The notes beneath the pieces were generated by a model. It was not told where the DNA came from. It was given only the letters and a program-made list of their open reading frames with translations, and did no database searches. Below, one piece after another: positions 24,161-33,319 of a DNA stretch of 47,874 nt. The stretch is from contig NZ_BFBX01000126.1 of assembly GCF_003851045.1 (NCBI RefSeq), forward strand, positions 8,724 to 56,597, written 5' to 3'. Made by a program: the position numbers and the translations under genes. Position 1 is the stretch's first letter; each line of letters begins with the position of its first letter. The DNA comes from Paenibacillus sp. 598K. GTDB taxonomy: Bacteria; Bacillota; Bacilli; Paenibacillales; Paenibacillaceae.

Positions 24161-25045
24161 TTACATATAGTTGACCCACTTCTTCTGCGCTCTCGTCTGG
24201 AACACCGTAATGATCAGGATGATTGCGAGCAGCAGCATTACGATCGCCGAGCCGTAGCCCTTGTCGGAGTACTTGAAGGAGTTGTTGTAGAACAAGTAGA
24301 CAAGCGAGACCGTCCGGTCATACGCCGGATTGGTCACATCAATCATCATATAGATCACGTCGAATACCTGCATCGCCTGGATGATCGACGTCACCAGCAC
24401 GAAAAACATCGTCGGCGACACCAGCGGCAAGGTAATGACGAAAAATTGTCTGAATTTGCTCGCCCCGTCGATATCGGAGGCTTCGTAAAAATCCTTGGGA
24501 ATCTCCTGCAGACCGGCCAGGAACAGCACCATATTGTAGCCGATGACGCTCCAGATGCCGATGATCGCGATCGCCAGCATCGCCACCTTCGGATTATTGG
24601 TCCAATCGACGGACGGCAGCCCGACCTGATTGAGCATGTAGTTGATCAGACCAAACTGGGTGTTGTAGAGCCAGCGCCAGACCATCGTGACCGCAGCTGG
24701 CGCGGCGACCATCGGGATAAAGTAGATCGTCCGGTACACCGTCTTGCCGCCCAGCTTGCCATTGAGCAGCACCGCCACCACCATCGCGATCGCGATGCTG
24801 ACTGGCACGACCAGGATCGTGTAGAGCAAGGTGTTGCCCACTGCGTGCATCACCTGAGAGTCCGCCAGCATCCGCTCATAGTTGCCGGCGCCGACATAGA
24901 CATTGCCGCGGCCGAAGTCCCCGCTCTTAAAGAAACTCAAATAAAGCGACTGCATAATCGGGATAATGTTGAGCACCATCAAGCCTATAATTGTCGGGGC
25001 GATTAGGAACCAGCCCCAGGACCATTCATTCCAGTTTTTCTTCAC
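24161..25045 (-). CDS. carbohydrate ABC transporter permease, MsmF type
   Basis: A 294-residue membrane protein. The N-terminus (WFLIAPTIIGLMVLNIIPIMQSLYLSFFKS) and RTIYFIPMVAAPAAVTMVWRWLYNTQFGLINYML are typical of MsmF/LacF-type permeases. The EAA loop is IPKDFYEASDIDGASKFRQFFVITLPLVSP. The start is GTG 25045 with TAGGAGA 8 bases upstream. A hairpin separates it from the preceding binding-protein gene, as is common where the binding protein is made in excess over the permeases. Confidence 0.93.
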   Translation of the reverse strand: MKKNWNEWSWGWFLIAPTIIGLMVLNIIPIMQSLYLSFFKSGDFGRGNVYVGAGNYERMLADSQVMHAVGNTLLYTILVVPVSIAIAMVVAVLLNGKLGGKTVYRTIYFIPMVAAPAAVTMVWRWLYNTQFGLINYMLNQVGLPSVDWTNNPKVAMLAIAIIGIWSVIGYNMVLFLAGLQEIPKDFYEASDIDGASKFRQFFVITLPLVSPTMFFVLVTSIIQAMQVFDVIYMMIDVTNPAYDRTVSLVYLFYNNSFKYSDKGYGSAIVMLLLAIILIITVFQTRAQKKWVNYM

Positions 25046-25065
25046 GGTTATCTTCTCCTATCCAA

Positions 25066-25096
25066 ATTGCGGCGCCTCTGCACGAGGAGCCGCAAT
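25066..25096 (-). terminator. intercistronic hairpin between binding protein and permease genes
   Basis: ATTGCGGC (25066-25073) pairs with GCCGCAAT (25089-25096), with CCTC/GAGG pairing inside. It lies 26 bases after the binding-protein stop and has no T run, so it is more likely an mRNA-stabilising or attenuating element than a full terminator. Confidence 0.5.
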
Positions 25097-25122
25097 CTGG
25101 GGTCTGGTATCAAGTTAGACGC

Positions 25123-26442
25123 CTATTTCTCTGACGCGAGACTTTCGTTCATGACCGCTGCTGCATTTTTAGACGCTTCCTCGACCGATTTCTCGCCGGT
25201 GAAGGCTGGCTTGAGCGCCTCGTACGCTTTGTCTTCCCATACCGCTGTCGTGTTGGAGTAAGGCCGGATGACCGCATAGTCGACCATGTCCACGAACGCC
25301 TGGATGTTGAAGTTCGGGTTGGACGACACCCACAGGTTGGCGGTTCCTTCGTAGGCGGAGATCGCTACGCCCAGCTCGGCTTGACGCTCCTGTGCTTTTT
25401 TGGAGCCCAGGTACTCGACGAATTTCCACGCTTCCTCGGCATGCTCCGTGTTGTGAGCGACCGCGTGACCCAGACCGTTGAAGATCGACGCCTGACGCTC
25501 CTGCTTCGGCAGGACGGCGACATCGAAGTTTTGGGCGATAAATTCGTTGGACGAGAAGCCCGACAGGTTCCACGAACCGAAGAAGCCCATCGCTACCAAT
25601 CCGTTTTGCAACGCTTCGGCGCGCTCGCTGTCGCCGTAGATGGCCGGCGAGAGACCGTCGCGGATAAATTTGGTGTAGAACTCCAGCGCTTCGATCGTCT
25701 TCGGATCGTCGTAGCCGGATTTTTTGTCGTCGGTGATGACGGTGCCGCCGTTCTGGTAGATGAAGTTATAGTAACCCTCTTGGTTGTGGAACGGCGTCAG
25801 GATGCCATACACGCCATCCTTGGTCAGCGTCTTGGCTGCGTCGTACAGTGTATCCCATGTCCAGGAGTCATCCGGATAGGAGACGCCCGCTGCATCGAAC
25901 AACGTCTTGTTGTACCAGAGGCCGATCGTGTCGAAGTCCTTCGGAATCGCGTACTGCTTGCCTTCGAAGTTATAGATCTGGGTCAGCCCTTCCGGGAATT
26001 TATCCATCTCTACAACATCGCTGCCAGCGATCTTGTCGCTCAGATCCATCAGCATGCCGTTGGAGGCGTAGCGATAGATTTCATTGGAGTGCATCCAGAA
26101 CACGTCAGGCAGCGAGCCGCCAGTCGCTCCGGCCTCCAGCATCGTCCAGTAGTCGCCCCAGCCCGTCACGGTGATGTTGATCTTGGTGCCCGGATTGTCG
26201 GCCTCGAACTCGTCGGCGATCGTCCGCAGCCCCTTCTCCTGATTGGAATCCCAGATCGCATACGTGAGCGTCACCGGGTCCTTCGTTTCGGTTTTTGGCG
26301 TCTCCTCGGCCGGCTTCTCTCCGCCTGTATTGCCTCCCGTATTGCCGCCTGTCGCGTCGCCGCCACCATTATTCGCGCTGCATGCCGACAACACCAATCC
26401 GAGTGCCAGCAGCAACGATACGCTTGCTTTCTTCAACTTCAC
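25123..26442 (-). CDS. sugar ABC transporter substrate-binding lipoprotein (first of the operon)
   Basis: A 439-residue solute-binding protein. The signal peptide KLKKASVSLLLALGLVLSAC ends in a lipobox and is followed by an NGGGDATGGNTGGNTGG tether. Landmarks are PVTLTYAIWDSNQEKGLRTIADEFEADNPGTKINI, YAIPKDFDTIGLWYNKTLFDAAGVSYPDDSWTWD and LVAMGFFGSWNL. These are typical of family-1 binding proteins for oligosaccharides. The start is uncertain: GTG 26442, TTG 26436 and ATG 26451 all surround the GGGGGT stretch. It is the first gene after the regulator's terminator, so the transport operon promoter should lie at 26450-26570. Confidence 0.92.
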   Translation of the reverse strand: MKLKKASVSLLLALGLVLSACSANNGGGDATGGNTGGNTGGEKPAEETPKTETKDPVTLTYAIWDSNQEKGLRTIADEFEADNPGTKINITVTGWGDYWTMLEAGATGGSLPDVFWMHSNEIYRYASNGMLMDLSDKIAGSDVVEMDKFPEGLTQIYNFEGKQYAIPKDFDTIGLWYNKTLFDAAGVSYPDDSWTWDTLYDAAKTLTKDGVYGILTPFHNQEGYYNFIYQNGGTVITDDKKSGYDDPKTIEALEFYTKFIRDGLSPAIYGDSERAEALQNGLVAMGFFGSWNLSGFSSNEFIAQNFDVAVLPKQERQASIFNGLGHAVAHNTEHAEEAWKFVEYLGSKKAQERQAELGVAISAYEGTANLWVSSNPNFNIQAFVDMVDYAVIRPYSNTTAVWEDKAYEALKPAFTGEKSVEEASKNAAAVMNESLASEK

Positions 26443-26572
26443 TACCCCCATACGATGAGATTGGATGATTGCTTTCCGCAATTCCTTCCTCCATCTTAGC
26501 GGAAGCCCCGCTCAGCCAAAATCAACGTTCTTTACCACTCGCTTTATTTTTTTTACCGTTTGCCCGCATACC

Positions 26573-26600
26573 AAAAAAGCGCATGGCGCACCATGCACTT
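26573..26600 (-). terminator. terminator after the response-regulator gene
   Basis: On the minus strand AAGTGCATGG, loop TGCG, CCATGCGC is followed by six Ts. The stem has one G-T pair. It lies 24 bases after the response-regulator stop and separates the two-component pair from the transport operon. Confidence 0.85.
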
Positions 26601-26623
26601 CTTTTACTGGTTCATGTTCTTTC

Positions 26624-28237
26624 TCAACTTGACAGGCCCCGATACTCCTCCGGCGACACCCCGGTCACCTTTTTGAACAGCTTGCTGAAGTAGGTCGTGT
26701 TCGAATAGCCGACGCGGCTGGCCACCTCGTAAATTTTGAGATGCCGCTGCTTGAGGTAATACTTGGCCTGATCGATCCGCAGCCGCGTCAGGAAGCTGAC
26801 GAATGTCACGCCGATCTCTTGCTTGAACACGCGACTCAGGTAGGAGGCATTGACGCTGATCGCATCGGCTACTGTCTGCAGCGAGATATCCTCGTCGGCA
26901 TATCGCTCGATGACGATATCGCACGCCTGCTGGGCGTAGCTCTTGGGCTGGACCGCATCCAGCTCGCGACTGTCCCGCTGATGTCGCAGCGTCTCCAGGA
27001 GGAGCCCGTGCAGATCGGACAGCCGCTCTGCCAGCAGGATCCGCTCATACGGCGTGAGGCGTTGGCCGTCCGCCCCTCCCTGCTCCTCTGGCGCATGAGG
27101 ATACGCCGACATGATGAGCAGCAGCAGCCGCGCGTACAGCTGGCGCACGCTCTTCTCCGAGTAAGCGCCGTCGACGCAGCGACTGCGGATCGCCTCGGCA
27201 TACCCCCGCGCGCCCTCGTCATCGGTCAGCACCAGTCTGCGGAACTCCGCCATCTCGGCTTGGTCGAGGTGGAGCTCGCGCGTCTCCCGCTGGCCGCCGC
27301 GTGCCTCAGGCACGAAGTAACGGACCGCCTCCTCTCGGAAGAACAACTCGCCGATCGCCGCCTCCGCTTCCTGGAACGCCTTCTTCAGCGCATGAAAGCC
27401 GGAGGCTGGGGCGCTGACACCGAGCGATACCGAGATGCCGAGGAAGTCGCGCATCGCCTGTACCAGCGTCGCGAACAAGCCATCGAGCGTCTCCCCGGGC
27501 ACCTCTCCAGACGCAGGCAGATTCATGAACAGCAGATACTCGGAGGAGCTCTCGATGATGATCTCCCGGTTCCATTGCCGCGACACCAGTTCCTCGATGA
27601 CGTTCACCACCGCATAGCGCAGCAGCTTCTCATCCTGCTCCTGGTACTTCTGCCGCACCTCCTCGAACCGGTCGATCCGCAGCTTGGTCAGCAGGACCGG
27701 TCCATCCTCGAGCGCGATATGCAGCGCCTCCCGCCGCTCCGCCACCTCCTCGCCGCCCCGGAAGCCGCTGATCAGCTCCTTGAACAGCGTCTCCTTCAGA
27801 TAGCCGATGCCTTCCTTGAGCTCGCCTGCCAGCACCGAGCCGCCACCCGCCGCCCAGAGCTTCTCCAGATTACGGCGCACGCCCGCCAGCACCTGCTGCA
27901 GCTGCTCCGGCTTGATGTCGCCCTTGATCAGATAGTCGGACGCGCCGAGCCGGATCGCCTCCTGCGCGTATTGGAACTCGTCCAGCACGCTCATGATGAC
28001 GAACTGACAGTCCGGCAGCAGCCGGGACGCCTCGCGGATCAGCGCCAGGCCGTCCATCACGGGCATCTTGATATCCGTGATGATGAGCGACGGACGCAGC
28101 CGCTCGGCCAGCTCGAGCGCCTCTTGACCGTTGGAGGCCTCGCCGACCAGGCGGAAGCCAAGCGACTCCCAGTCGAGCATCCACTTGAGCCCGATGCGCA
28201 TCAGCAATTCGTCGTCCACGATGATGAATGGGATCAT
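26624..28237 (-). CDS. AraC-type two-component response regulator (YesN-like)
   Basis: A 537-residue regulator. The receiver domain spans residues 1-120 with Asp8-Asp9 and phosphoacceptor Asp55 (IITDIKMP). A central region of about 280 residues follows, and then the C-terminal AraC DNA-binding domain (about 435-537): ISLQTVADAISVNASYLSRVFKQEIG and IYEVASRVGYSNTTYFSKLFKKVTGVSPEEYR, the two helix-turn-helix units. ATG 28237 has AAGGAG 11 bases upstream and overlaps the kinase stop by ATGA. It should control the downstream transport and enzyme genes. An in-frame extension upstream runs over the kinase 3' end in another frame and is not real. Confidence 0.93.
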   Translation of the reverse strand: MIPFIIVDDELLMRIGLKWMLDWESLGFRLVGEASNGQEALELAERLRPSLIITDIKMPVMDGLALIREASRLLPDCQFVIMSVLDEFQYAQEAIRLGASDYLIKGDIKPEQLQQVLAGVRRNLEKLWAAGGGSVLAGELKEGIGYLKETLFKELISGFRGGEEVAERREALHIALEDGPVLLTKLRIDRFEEVRQKYQEQDEKLLRYAVVNVIEELVSRQWNREIIIESSSEYLLFMNLPASGEVPGETLDGLFATLVQAMRDFLGISVSLGVSAPASGFHALKKAFQEAEAAIGELFFREEAVRYFVPEARGGQRETRELHLDQAEMAEFRRLVLTDDEGARGYAEAIRSRCVDGAYSEKSVRQLYARLLLLIMSAYPHAPEEQGGADGQRLTPYERILLAERLSDLHGLLLETLRHQRDSRELDAVQPKSYAQQACDIVIERYADEDISLQTVADAISVNASYLSRVFKQEIGVTFVSFLTRLRIDQAKYYLKQRHLKIYEVASRVGYSNTTYFSKLFKKVTGVSPEEYRGLSS

Positions 28238-29976
28238 GTTGTCATCACTCCTTGCTCCTCCGGATCCAGCGGTACGCGGATCATGAAGATCGTCCCCTGG
28301 TCCGGCTTGCTTGTAAACGTCACGCCATAGTCGGGTCCGAAGACGAACTGGATGCGGGTATGGACGTTGCGTATGCCGATCCCGCCTTCGCCGCCCGTCT
28401 CCTGCTCCTCGCCGTTCAACTGGCGGAACACCCGCGCCGCCGTCTCCTCGTCCATGCCGCGGCCATTGTCGGCGACCGCGATCACCATCTCCGCCTCGCC
28501 GCTGCGCACGACGGAGATATCGATCTGGCCGCCGCCCTCCCGGTCGGCGACGCCGTGGAAGATCGCATTCTCGACCAGCGGCTGGATCGTCAGCTTCAGC
28601 ACCGCCTGCTCCAGCAGCGATGCATCCACCTGCTCGGTGACGCGGATGCGGTTGAAGTACCGTACCTTCTGAATCGTAATATAATGGCGCACATAATCCA
28701 GCTCCTCCCGGAGCGGCACCAGGCGCTGCTCCATGCGCGTCGTATACCGCAGCAGCGCGATCAGCGACTCCACCATCTCGACGATCTTCTCGGACCGCTG
28801 CATCGTGGCGATCCACTTGACCGAGTTGAGCGTGTTGTACAGGAAGTGCGGGTTGATCTGCGCCTGCAGCGCCCGGATCTCCGCTTCGGTCTTGGCGCGC
28901 TGCTCCTCGTAGATGCGATCCACGAGCAGCTTGAGCTCCTGGGACATCTGCTGGAAGCGGACGGCCATCAGCCCGATCTCGTCGTTGGAGCGCACATCGG
29001 TCAGATTGTCGAACTTGCCTTGCTCGACGAGCGACATGTTCTTCATCAGCGTCTTGATCGGTCGCGTGATGACGTTGGAGAGATAGACCGAGCTGAACAG
29101 CGCGAACAGGACGAGGATCGTCACGATCGTGATCAGATTGCGCTTGAAGATATCGCCCTCCACCGCCAGCTCATTGACCGGAATGTACAGGTACGAGGAC
29201 CAGTCATGCGTCTCGAAGGAGGCGCTGACGAAGATATAGTCCTCGCCGTCCGCCTCGACGACCTGACGGTTGCGGGCCGGATCGCCGCTCCGCTCGGCGA
29301 GCTGGAACTTCTGTCCGAACGGATCGCCGATCTGCGCATAGTCGGCATTGTAGATAATCTCGCTGTCGTCGTCGACGATCGTAAAGGCCTGGCGCACACT
29401 GTCCTGCATCCGCGTATTCAGCTCGTCGATGAAGCGGATGTCGATGCTGACGACCATGACGCCGAGCAGCTCGCCGTTTTCCATATCGAAGATCTTCCTG
29501 ACGTTGTAGATCGCCCAGTTGTCCGAGAGTCTCACCTGCTGATCGATGCGCGGCGGCAGGTCAGTCGTATACGCCTCCGAGGCGAGGAACTCGCCGAACC
29601 ACGGCTCGCCGCGCGGATCGTACGTGTAGTCGATCGGCGAGTTCGGATGGATGTACAAGTCGTCGCCGCCGTTCAGGTTGTACACATAGATCGCGATGGC
29701 CCGATCCTTCATCGTGATATAGTTGAGCAGCAGCTGCGTCGCCTGATTTTCGTTTTCCTTGGACGTATCGAGCAGGAAGTTCTGGATCGGATAATGCTCC
29801 TGCGAGACCGCCGTCACATAGCTGTTGAGTCCATAGCTGGAGAGGAGCGAGATCTTCTTGGCCTCCTCCAGGAACTCCTCGATCCGGAGATTCGACTGGG
29901 TCAGCACGTCCATCATCAGATCGGTATACTTGCGCTCCAGCAGCTGCTGGGAGGAGCGGTACGAGTTGACGAACAT
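28234..29976 (-). CDS. YesM-type sensor histidine kinase, N-terminus apparently frameshifted
   Basis: At least 580 residues. An extracellular dCache-like domain (to about residue 270) is followed by a membrane helix (LITIVTILVLFALFSSVYL), HAMP (NVITRPIKTLMKNMSLVEQG), the His_kinase motif QINPHFLYNTLNSVKW, and a HATPase domain with TIQPLVENAIFHG and DNGRGM. The first membrane helix (SIRNKLIVFCLLVILIPIVI) is encoded in frame upstream of ATG 29976. However, no ATG, GTG or TTG exists in that frame before a stop near 30072. A GTG at 30073-30076 lies one frame off, and one extra G in the GGG at 30052-30054 would explain it. The active gene may thus be disrupted, or the start may be non-standard. 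Its partner is the 26624-28237 regulator. Confidence 0.85.
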   Translation of the reverse strand: MFVNSYRSSQQLLERKYTDLMMDVLTQSNLRIEEFLEEAKKISLLSSYGLNSYVTAVSQEHYPIQNFLLDTSKENENQATQLLLNYITMKDRAIAIYVYNLNGGDDLYIHPNSPIDYTYDPRGEPWFGEFLASEAYTTDLPPRIDQQVRLSDNWAIYNVRKIFDMENGELLGVMVVSIDIRFIDELNTRMQDSVRQAFTIVDDDSEIIYNADYAQIGDPFGQKFQLAERSGDPARNRQVVEADGEDYIFVSASFETHDWSSYLYIPVNELAVEGDIFKRNLITIVTILVLFALFSSVYLSNVITRPIKTLMKNMSLVEQGKFDNLTDVRSNDEIGLMAVRFQQMSQELKLLVDRIYEEQRAKTEAEIRALQAQINPHFLYNTLNSVKWIATMQRSEKIVEMVESLIALLRYTTRMEQRLVPLREELDYVRHYITIQKVRYFNRIRVTEQVDASLLEQAVLKLTIQPLVENAIFHGVADREGGGQIDISVVRSGEAEMVIAVADNGRGMDEETAARVFRQLNGEEQETGGEGGIGIRNVHTRIQFVFGPDYGVTFTSKPDQGTIFMIRVPLDPEEQGVMTT

Positions 29977-30479
29977 GATGACGATCGGGATGAGGATGAC
30001 GAGCAGACAGAAGACGATCAGCTTGTTCCGGATACTGATAAAGGACCGATGCCCGCGTTCGATAAGCGCTCACCACCCGTTATATTAGCGTTGTAGTAGA
30101 TTCCATAACAATGAGTATAACACTAGCAACGCGGAACGCGAATACAAATTCAACGGCTCAATTTTCGGTTGGCACGAGCAGGGAAGGGAAGAAGTGAATT
30201 ATGCAAAAATGTATACAGAGGACGGCAGGACTTCTCAGCGGGAATCTGATCCCAGCGGGGCAGCATAAAAAAAGGAGAGAGGTGAAATATAACAAAATGA
30301 GGGGTAGAGTGCAGCAATTAGTTGGAGCGCGTCGGATAGGAGCGCGCGACGGATAGAGCTTACGGAAAGAGTCCAGACTCACTAGCCGAGATTTGACCAA
30401 CTACACGGCGGTCAGGCGGAAATTTGCCAGGTTTATTTTCCTCAAATTCAGACCTGAGCATTTTGGCCCCCTCTCTCAG

Positions 30480-30665
30480 CTAACGCTCACCTTCGACCTT
30501 ATTTCACCTATTCAAATTGGATTTATATTCTAACGCTCGTGGTAGCGCTTATTTACGAAAAAAATGCAAAAATTATCGGGTTTCAGCTCAATAATCGCTG
30601 TGACAAGCGTTAGGATGAGGAAGGACGCTAATACGTCCAAATAAGCGCCGGGGCGAGCGTTAGCG
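30480..30665. repeat. inverted and direct TAACGCTC repeats in an intergenic region
   Basis: CTAACGCTC occurs at 30480 and 30530. Its inverse appears as AAGCGTTAG at 30605 and GAGCGTTAG at 30655. GCGCTTATTTA (30545) is mirrored by AAATAAGCGC (30639). The outer pairs could fold into a long imperfect hairpin of about 135 bases (30530-30665). The whole gap 30098-30936 has no convincing gene. Elsewhere in it I see only AT-rich sequence upstream of the kinase. Confidence 0.5.
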
Positions 30666-30880
30666 TATGTCAATAGGCGCTCTTTCCGCTCGCAACTCCC
30701 AGCGTACGAGGTCCGGCGGCATGACAGCGGTCGGACTACTGCATGCTCGCCCCTTCTAGCTCCTATACGAGAGCGTGCCTCCCTTCCAGCTCCCATGCAA
30801 ATCCGGGTTTGCGCACCTCAAGCGCTGTCGCGTAGCGCCAGTGCCGATCATGCCCGCATAGCCATGACTACGACGCTGCG

Positions 30881-30897
30881 TTATACTTTTGGTATAA
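30881..30897. promoter_or_regulatory. palindrome upstream of the WYL regulator
   Basis: TTATAC and GTATAA flank TTTTG, about 40 bases before the WYL regulator start. It could be an autoregulatory operator, or simply contain the -10 element (TATACT at 30882). No good -35 is seen. Confidence 0.3.
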
Positions 30898-30936
30898 GAT
30901 CTCCAACACCAAGCCTATGAAAAGGATACCGATACA

Positions 30937-31884
30937 ATGAACAAAACCGACCGCATGCTGGCCATTGTCATTGAGTTACAGCGTAAAGGCGTGCTGCGCG
31001 CCGAGGATCTGGCGGCCAAGTTTGAGACGAGTGTGCGCACGATCTATCGCGACGTCCAGGCGTTAAGCGAAGCTGGCGTTCCGGTGGCAGGGGCGCCGGG
31101 GATCGGCTACTCCCTGATGGAGGGCTACTTTTTGCCGCCGATCAGCTTTCAGTCGGAGGAGGCGGTTGCGCTTCTGATTGGAGCGGATTTTGTGAGTATG
31201 AGACTGGACGCCGAGTTCGGTGCGAAGGCTAGAGGCGCGCAGGAGAAGATTGAGACGATTTTGCCGGATCACGTACGTAAGGAGGCTGAGCAGCTCCGCT
31301 CGACGATTCGACTGTTGAATGTCAAAAGGGAACAGACGCACGGCCTCGAGAAAGAAGCGTTCAAGCAGCTGCGCCAAGCGATTTTGCATCATCGCAAGGT
31401 GCGCTTTGGCTACGCCAAAGCGTCGGCGGCCTCGGAAGAACCCCGCCATAGCGAGCGAACGGTAGCTCCCTACGGGCTCGTGTTGTCCAAAGGGGTGTGG
31501 ATGCTCGTTGCTTGGTGCGAGCTGAGACAAGACATCCGACATTTCCGACTGTCTCGCATGCATCGGCTGGTCCTGCTGGAGGAGTCGTTCCGCAATGATC
31601 CAGACTTCCGTTTCGAGGATTATCGCCCAGTAGATGATCGGTGTCTGGTCGTCCGCCTGTGGGTCGACCCAGCGATTGTGGATCGGGTGCGGGAATCGGA
31701 CAACTACTATATGGAATCCCTTGAGCCCGGCGACGGCGGATGGCTGGCTACGTTCCGCGTCAGGCAAGCCACGGACCTCCTCCAATGGACGCTCGGCTGG
31801 GGCGCATCGGTGTATGTGCTAGAGCCGGAATCGCTGCGCGAGCGAATGCGCGAAGAAATTAATCGCTTGACTCAACGCTACTGA
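30937..31884 (+). CDS. YafY-family transcriptional regulator with HTH and WYL domains
   Basis: A 315-residue protein. The N-terminal winged helix-turn-helix (residues 1-60) reads RMLAIVIELQRKGVLRAEDLAAKFETSVRTIYRDVQALSEAGVPV. The central region is followed by a WYL ligand-sensing domain (about 145-235: RKVRFGYAKAS...ERTVAPYGLVLSKGVWMLVAWCELRQDIRHFRLSRMHRL) and a WCX C-terminal part (YRPVDDRCLVVRLWVDPA...LLQWTLGWGASVYVLEPESLRERM). AAAGGA lies 10 bases before ATG 30937. These proteins regulate adjacent or stress genes in response to nucleic acid or small ligands. The DinB-like gene 67 bases downstream in the same direction is a possible target. Confidence 0.92.
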   Translation: MNKTDRMLAIVIELQRKGVLRAEDLAAKFETSVRTIYRDVQALSEAGVPVAGAPGIGYSLMEGYFLPPISFQSEEAVALLIGADFVSMRLDAEFGAKARGAQEKIETILPDHVRKEAEQLRSTIRLLNVKREQTHGLEKEAFKQLRQAILHHRKVRFGYAKASAASEEPRHSERTVAPYGLVLSKGVWMLVAWCELRQDIRHFRLSRMHRLVLLEESFRNDPDFRFEDYRPVDDRCLVVRLWVDPAIVDRVRESDNYYMESLEPGDGGWLATFRVRQATDLLQWTLGWGASVYVLEPESLRERMREEINRLTQRY

Positions 31885-31951
31885 CAAGCTGCTGTCAGTA
31901 GCGTTTATGTATGCTGGACTCAGCTTAGACTGAGAGGAGCAGGATCGGTAC

Positions 31952-32542
31952 ATGGGAAGAGATACGAAAGAGACGTTGCGTATATTCGAGGAAACAGTGG
32001 ACGGTTACATTCGAGCTGTAGAGGACTCCGAGCTTGAGCAGCTGCTATGGAAGCCAGCGCAAGACGAATGGTCGCTAGGTCAGATGTACATGCATCTCGT
32101 CGGCTCTGCGCAGATGATGCAGCTGAAGAATGCCGCATTATGCCTTGATACGGATGAGAGCGCGGAAGGAACGCAAGCAGGCAAGACGGAGCTTGGCGTC
32201 GCGCTGTTCCAAGCGGGGAGCTTCCCGCCCGATCGGGTCCAGGTTCCTCCGTCCCCGCAGTATACGCCGCAGCAGCCGGAGAGCAAGGAGCAGTTGATCG
32301 AGGGATTGCGGAAGACGGCGCGTCGGATGACCGAGCTCGAGCCGAGGATTGCGGCAGCGTTTGATTCAGTTGCCTCCGCGCGCGCGGAATCGCCCCAACA
32401 GCTCGCGCACCGCACTGTTCTCCACCCGCGAATGGGCGGGCTGAACGCACTGGAGTGGTTCCAACTGGTCGAGATGCATTATCGCCATCACCAGCACCAG
32501 CAGCTGCGCCTAGAGGCTGCTTGGCGGGAAGCCTTGCGGTAA
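31952..32542 (+). CDS. DinB-like four-helix protein
   Basis: A 196-residue helical protein. WKPAQDEWSLGQMYMHLVGSAQMM near the N-terminus and LNALEWFQLVEMHYRHHQHQQ near the C-terminus are the conserved parts of DinB/YfiT-like proteins. Histidines in MHL and HYRHHQHQ are the likely metal ligands. Such proteins include metal-dependent thiol transferases and many of unknown role. The middle (residues about 70-110) is a proline/glutamine-rich loop. GAGGAG lies 12 bases before ATG 31952. It may be co-transcribed with the WYL regulator. Confidence 0.8.
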   Translation: MGRDTKETLRIFEETVDGYIRAVEDSELEQLLWKPAQDEWSLGQMYMHLVGSAQMMQLKNAALCLDTDESAEGTQAGKTELGVALFQAGSFPPDRVQVPPSPQYTPQQPESKEQLIEGLRKTARRMTELEPRIAAAFDSVASARAESPQQLAHRTVLHPRMGGLNALEWFQLVEMHYRHHQHQQLRLEAAWREALR

Positions 32543-32713
32543 GCCGGCAGCAGACAGCGCATGCACGGCGGGAAGCTCAGCGGTGACTTGCAGCGGATAG
32601 CGACGGCCCGTCTTATAGGATAACCCCCTTCCGATCATGCATGCCGAATTAACTGCTTCATCGTCCTTGTACGACGCGAGGAGCTTCATCCAATATTGCA
32701 CCAAATCAACCAA

Positions 32714-32760
32714 ATGCCCGTCAGGTCTGGACGCAACATGCGGCCTCGCCTGACGGGCAT
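32714..32760. terminator. hairpin between DinB-like and HNH genes
   Basis: ATGCCCGTCAGG (32714-32725) pairs perfectly with CCTGACGGGCAT (32749-32760), leaving a 23-base GC-rich loop. A T run is lacking on the + strand but T-rich sequence follows on the minus strand. The rest of 32543-32844 has no gene I can support. Confidence 0.45.
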
Positions 32761-32844
32761 CTGGTCTGGCATGGACGAGATTGGCATCCCGCTCGTCAAG
32801 GCGCTATACTGGTGGCAAAAGACTGCGAGAGGAGACGTCGACGT

Positions 32845-33150
32845 ATGAGTCCCAGCCGATCGGATCAGTGTATGCTCTGCGGACGCCAGCCGCTCGAGAC
32901 GACCGTTCATCACCTCACTCCCAAGGAAAAGGGCGGGGCCGGCCAGCCTACTGCCGACATCTGCAGCGCCTGTCACCGTCAGATCCACGCCCTCTACACG
33001 AATGCCGACCTCGTCGCACGCGAGCTGACGACGATCGAAGCGCTGCAAGCCGAGCCAGAGATGGCCCGTTTCCTGCGATGGATTAGCAAGCAACCGGCCA
33101 GCGTCAACCCCCGCGTACGCAAGTCGGAGCATGTACGTCGCAAACGTTAG
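32845..33150 (+). CDS. small HNH-type nuclease-like protein
   Basis: A 101-residue protein. CMLCGRQ and CSACHRQIH form the zinc-binding cysteine pairs, and VHHLTPKEKGGAGQPT with the second HRQIH provides the histidine and asparagine-like residues of the HNH fold. The tail is basic (RVRKSEHVRRKR). Stand-alone HNH proteins of this size are common in Bacilli and their targets are unknown. ATG 32845 has GAGGAGA 9 bases upstream. It is monocistronic. Confidence 0.85.
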   Translation: MSPSRSDQCMLCGRQPLETTVHHLTPKEKGGAGQPTADICSACHRQIHALYTNADLVARELTTIEALQAEPEMARFLRWISKQPASVNPRVRKSEHVRRKR

Positions 33151-33319
33151 TCTTCAGCTGCACATGCGGCGTCCACTATCCGCGAGCACTCTCTCCCCCT
33201 CATCGTCCCAACCGCCCAAGACAAGAGTGTTTTTATGCAAAAACGAGCCAAAGGAAGTTGGCTACGAATGGCCTATAGAAAACTCTGCTTATCCATTCCA
33301 CCTTCAGCATGTGAAAAAG

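Noticed and set aside
26624..28816. Extended response-regulator frame starting at 28816
   Set aside because: The extra N-terminus overlaps the kinase gene in another frame; ATG 28237 has a ribosome binding site and begins a complete receiver domain.
32510..32713. 67-codon minus-strand frame between DinB-like and HNH genes
   Set aside because: It overlaps the DinB-like end, has no ribosome binding site and no recognisable motif; a remnant cannot be excluded.
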